Shown here: positions 61,867 to 64,000 of the stretch, piece by piece | Layout: every line of letters begins with the position of its first letter | How positions within the stretch are numbered: position 1 is the first letter of the stretch | Assembly: GCF_030815485.1 (NCBI RefSeq) | Contig: NZ_JAUSWV010000002.1 | Coordinates: 4,154,001-4,218,000 of the forward strand | Length of the DNA: 64,000 nt | Origin: Streptomyces rishiriensis | GTDB lineage: Bacteria > Actinomycetota > Actinomycetes > Streptomycetales > Streptomycetaceae | Direction of reading: 5' to 3' | Position numbers and translations under genes: made by a program | The notes under the pieces: model-generated | What the model was told of the DNA's origin: nothing | Databases searched by the model: none | The model's input: only the letters and a program-made list of their open reading frames with translations

Positions 61867-63327
61867 GTGGCCGACGAACTCACCCCGGAGACCCCGGAGA
61901 CTGAGTCTGAGGAGCCCATGAAGCAGCGGAAGAACGGCCTGTACCCAGGCGTCTCCGACGAGCTGGCCGAGAGCATGAAGTCCGGCTGGGCCGACACGGA
62001 GCTGCGTGACCTGGAACCGATCGCCCAGGCCGCCGAGACCGCCGCCCGCCGGGCCGCGCTCTCCGCGCGCTTCCCCGGCGAGCGCCTGGTGATCCCCGCG
62101 GGCAACCTGAAGACCCGCTCCAACGACACGGAATACGCCTTCCGCGCCTCCGTCGAGTACGCGTACCTCACCGGCAACCAGACGGAGGACGGCGTCCTCG
62201 TGCTGGAGCCCGTCGCCGGCGGCCACCGGGCCACGATCTACCTGCTGCCGCGCTCCGACCGCGAGAACGGCGAGTTCTGGCTGTCCGGCCAGGGCGAGCT
62301 GTGGGTCGGCCGCAGGCACTCGCTCACCGAGGCGGAGCAGCTGTACGGCGTCCCGGCCTCCGACGTGCGCGAGCTGGCGGACAAGCTGCGCGAGGCCACC
62401 GGCCCGGTGCGGGTCGTGCGCGGCTACGACGCGGGCATCGAGGCGGCCCTGACCGACAAGGTCACCGCCGAGCGCGACGAGGAACTGCGCGTCTTCCTCT
62501 CCGAGGCCCGCCTCGTCAAGGACGACTTCGAGATCGGCGAGCTCCAGAAGGCCGTCGACTCGACGGTCCGCGGCTTCGAGGACGTCGTGAAGGTCCTCGA
62601 CAGGGCCGAGGCGACGAGCGAGCGCTACATCGAGGGCACGTTCTTCCTCCGCGCCCGCGTGGAGGGCAACGACATCGGCTACGGCACCATCGCCGCCGCC
62701 GGTCCGCACGCCTGCACGCTGCACTGGGTGCGCAACGACGGCCCGGTCCGCTCCGGCGATCTGCTGCTGCTCGACGCGGGCGTCGAGACCCACACGTACT
62801 ACACCGCCGACGTCACGCGCACGCTGCCGGTCAACGGCCGCTTCACCGAGATCCAGAAGAAGATCTACGACGCCGTGTACGACGCCCAGGAGGCCGGTAT
62901 CGGGGCCGTCAGGCCCGGCGGCAAGTACCGCGACTTCCACGACGCCGCGCAGCGCGTGCTGACCGAGCGGCTCGTCGAGTGGGGCCTGGTCGAGGGCCCG
63001 GTCGAGCGCGTCCTGGAGCTGGGTCTCCAGCGCCGCTGGACGCTGCACGGCACCGGACACATGCTCGGCATGGACGTCCACGACTGCGCCGCCGCGCGCG
63101 TGGAGTCGTACGTCGACGGGACGCTGGAGCCCGGCATGGTGCTGACGGTCGAGCCCGGCCTGTACTTCCAGGCCGACGACCTGACGGTGCCCGAGGAGTA
63201 CCGGGGGATCGGCGTCCGGATCGAGGACGACATCCTCGTCACGGAGGACGGCAACCGGAACCTGTCGGACGGCCTGCCGCGCCGCTCCGACGAGGTCGAG
63301 GCCTGGATGGCCTCGCTGAACGGCTGA
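61867..63327 (+). CDS. pepP: Xaa-Pro aminopeptidase (aminopeptidase P)
   Basis: 486 residues from GTG 61867: AGGAGG ends directly before an ATG at 61861 but 6 bases before this GTG, which decides it. Aminopeptidase P N-terminal domain (about 50-180) plus pita-bread catalytic domain: metal ligands in LLLLDAGVETHTYYTADVTR (Asp pair), HGTGHMLGMDVHD (His), VLTVEPGLYF (Glu) and GVRIEDDILV (Glu). It removes the N-terminal residue before proline using two Mn. Ends at a hairpin terminator. An acidic N-terminal 25-residue tail is normal in Streptomyces. Confidence 0.95.
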   Translation: MADELTPETPETESEEPMKQRKNGLYPGVSDELAESMKSGWADTELRDLEPIAQAAETAARRAALSARFPGERLVIPAGNLKTRSNDTEYAFRASVEYAYLTGNQTEDGVLVLEPVAGGHRATIYLLPRSDRENGEFWLSGQGELWVGRRHSLTEAEQLYGVPASDVRELADKLREATGPVRVVRGYDAGIEAALTDKVTAERDEELRVFLSEARLVKDDFEIGELQKAVDSTVRGFEDVVKVLDRAEATSERYIEGTFFLRARVEGNDIGYGTIAAAGPHACTLHWVRNDGPVRSGDLLLLDAGVETHTYYTADVTRTLPVNGRFTEIQKKIYDAVYDAQEAGIGAVRPGGKYRDFHDAAQRVLTERLVEWGLVEGPVERVLELGLQRRWTLHGTGHMLGMDVHDCAAARVESYVDGTLEPGMVLTVEPGLYFQADDLTVPEEYRGIGVRIEDDILVTEDGNRNLSDGLPRRSDEVEAWMASLNG

Positions 63328-63341
63328 CACATCGCTGATCG

Positions 63342-63371
63342 ATGGCCGGGTACTGGTGAGTGCCCGGCCAT
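63342..63371 (+). terminator. Terminator of pepP
   Basis: ATGGCCGGGTAC and GTGCCCGGCCAT form a 12-bp stem (one G-U) with a 6-base loop, 15 bp past the stop. A short degenerate repeat containing CGTACGGGG follows (63395-63470). Confidence 0.7.
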
Positions 63372-63524
63372 TCACCTGTCCCGGAGGACTGCCGTACGGG
63401 AGGACATCTGCACGGGGCTTCCGTACGGGGCTTCTACCGGGGCTTTCGTACGGGGACTTCGGTAGGACCGCTGGCCGGCGAGGGGGCTTCCGTCCAGGGG
63501 CGTTTCTGTCTAGGGGGAGACTGC

Positions 63525-64000
63525 GTGAACGACTTCTGGTCCGGTGTCGGTGTCGACCTGCACCTGGATCCGGACGCTGCCGAAGGGCGGCGGGCGGGGC
63601 TGGAGCGGGCTCTGCGGGACGCCGTGCGGGAGGGACGCCTCGCGCCCGGCAGCCGGCTGCCCGCCACCCGGCGGCTCGCGGCCGAGACCGGCATCTCGCG
63701 CAACACGGTGAAGGCCGCCTACGACCAGCTCGTCGCCGAGGGCTATCTGACGGCGCGGCAGGGCTCGGGCACCCGGGTCGCGGCACTGCCGTCCGACGCC
63801 GCCGAACCGCCGGGCGCCGCCGCACGCGCGCGTGAGCCGCGTTTCGACCTGCGGCCTGGGAGCCCGGACGTCGGAGCGTTCCCGGCAGCGGCCTGGCTGC
63901 GCGCGTTGCGCCGGGCCATCGCGACGGCGCCCTCCCTGGCGTACGACTACGGCGACCCGCGCGGTCGCATCGAGCTGCGCACCGCCCTCTCGGGGTACCT
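63525..64000 (+). CDS. MocR/PdxR-type GntR-aminotransferase regulator (partial)
   Basis: The window ends after 158 codons from GTG 63525 (AGGGGGAG upstream). Winged helix: AGLERALRDAVREGRLAPGS, SRLPATRRLAAETGISRNTVKAAYDQ abbreviated to its core RLPATRRLAAETGIS and EGYLTARQGSGTR. Residues after about 110 (FDLRPGSPDVGAFP, YDYGDPRG) begin the type I aminotransferase fold with PLP. MocR proteins control pyridoxal or GABA genes by sensing PLP; the target here lies beyond the edge. Confidence 0.9.
   Translation, partial: MNDFWSGVGVDLHLDPDAAEGRRAGLERALRDAVREGRLAPGSRLPATRRLAAETGISRNTVKAAYDQLVAEGYLTARQGSGTRVAALPSDAAEPPGAAARAREPRFDLRPGSPDVGAFPAAAWLRALRRAIATAPSLAYDYGDPRGRIELRTALSGY

Overview
The window is high-GC actinobacterial DNA, almost certainly from a Streptomyces chromosome. 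The evidence is strong third-position GC bias, many GTG starts, GGAGG-type ribosome sites, two adjacent SigB-type sigma factors, an SSI-type protease inhibitor, Scr1-type and SPW-repeat proteins, and a gene order I recognise from the S. coelicolor core around upp, tadA, sigF/sigN and pepP. Species identity cannot be settled from the sequence alone.

Layout. 0.1-6.8 kb is a core block: a LytR_C membrane protein, upp, a tadA pair, tRNA-Ser(CGA), a Dabb protein and the sigma factors sigF and sigN. 6.8-16 kb holds a lipoprotein, GC-rich repeats, a MarR regulator with a large fused MFS exporter, a YceI protein, a PPOX flavin/F420 protein and a TetR/MFS efflux pair. 16-22.2 kb is a tight four-gene minus-strand operon of response regulator, histidine kinase, GT2-GtrA and GT39 with stop/start overlaps. 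22.3-33.5 kb is a more variable segment: DUF2797, gene remnants of MarR and STAS type, an HTTM/DUF5819 pair, a DUF3494 ice-binding-like surface protein, a DUF5994 cluster and an Scr1-like regulator. 33.8-34.2 kb carries tRNA-Arg and tRNA-Ser(GCU). 34.3-44.7 kb has the SSI inhibitor, a 1496-residue PAS/pseudokinase/receiver protein, a TetR/MFS divergent pair with two near-identical operators, an acyl-CoA ligase and an ECF sigma factor. 44.8-47.4 kb is a thiolase/MaoC/MaoC-DUF35 operon of the ChsH1-ChsH2-Ltp2 type.

The most unusual region is 49.5-53.4 kb. The 5' half of tRNA-Ser(UGA) plus its upstream flank (102 bp, perfect) is duplicated on either side of a roughly 2-kb insertion. That insertion has one gene, an unrecognised membrane protein, and no integrase. 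A third, decayed copy of the tRNA half lies at 53.33 kb beyond DUF1360 and SPW genes, so this locus looks like a repeatedly used integration site.

53.4-64 kb returns to core genes: an HtrA protease interrupted by a one-base frameshift, GDPD, an RsbW-like ATPase, a SEC-C/DUF5926 protein, a candidate short RNA with a C-rich loop, a primase-polymerase-like protein, a SpoIIE-type phosphatase, aminopeptidase P, and a MocR/PdxR regulator that runs off the right edge. Signalling (two SigB-type sigma factors, RsbW-like and SpoIIE-like proteins, a two-component system) and efflux with local repressors are the dominant themes.
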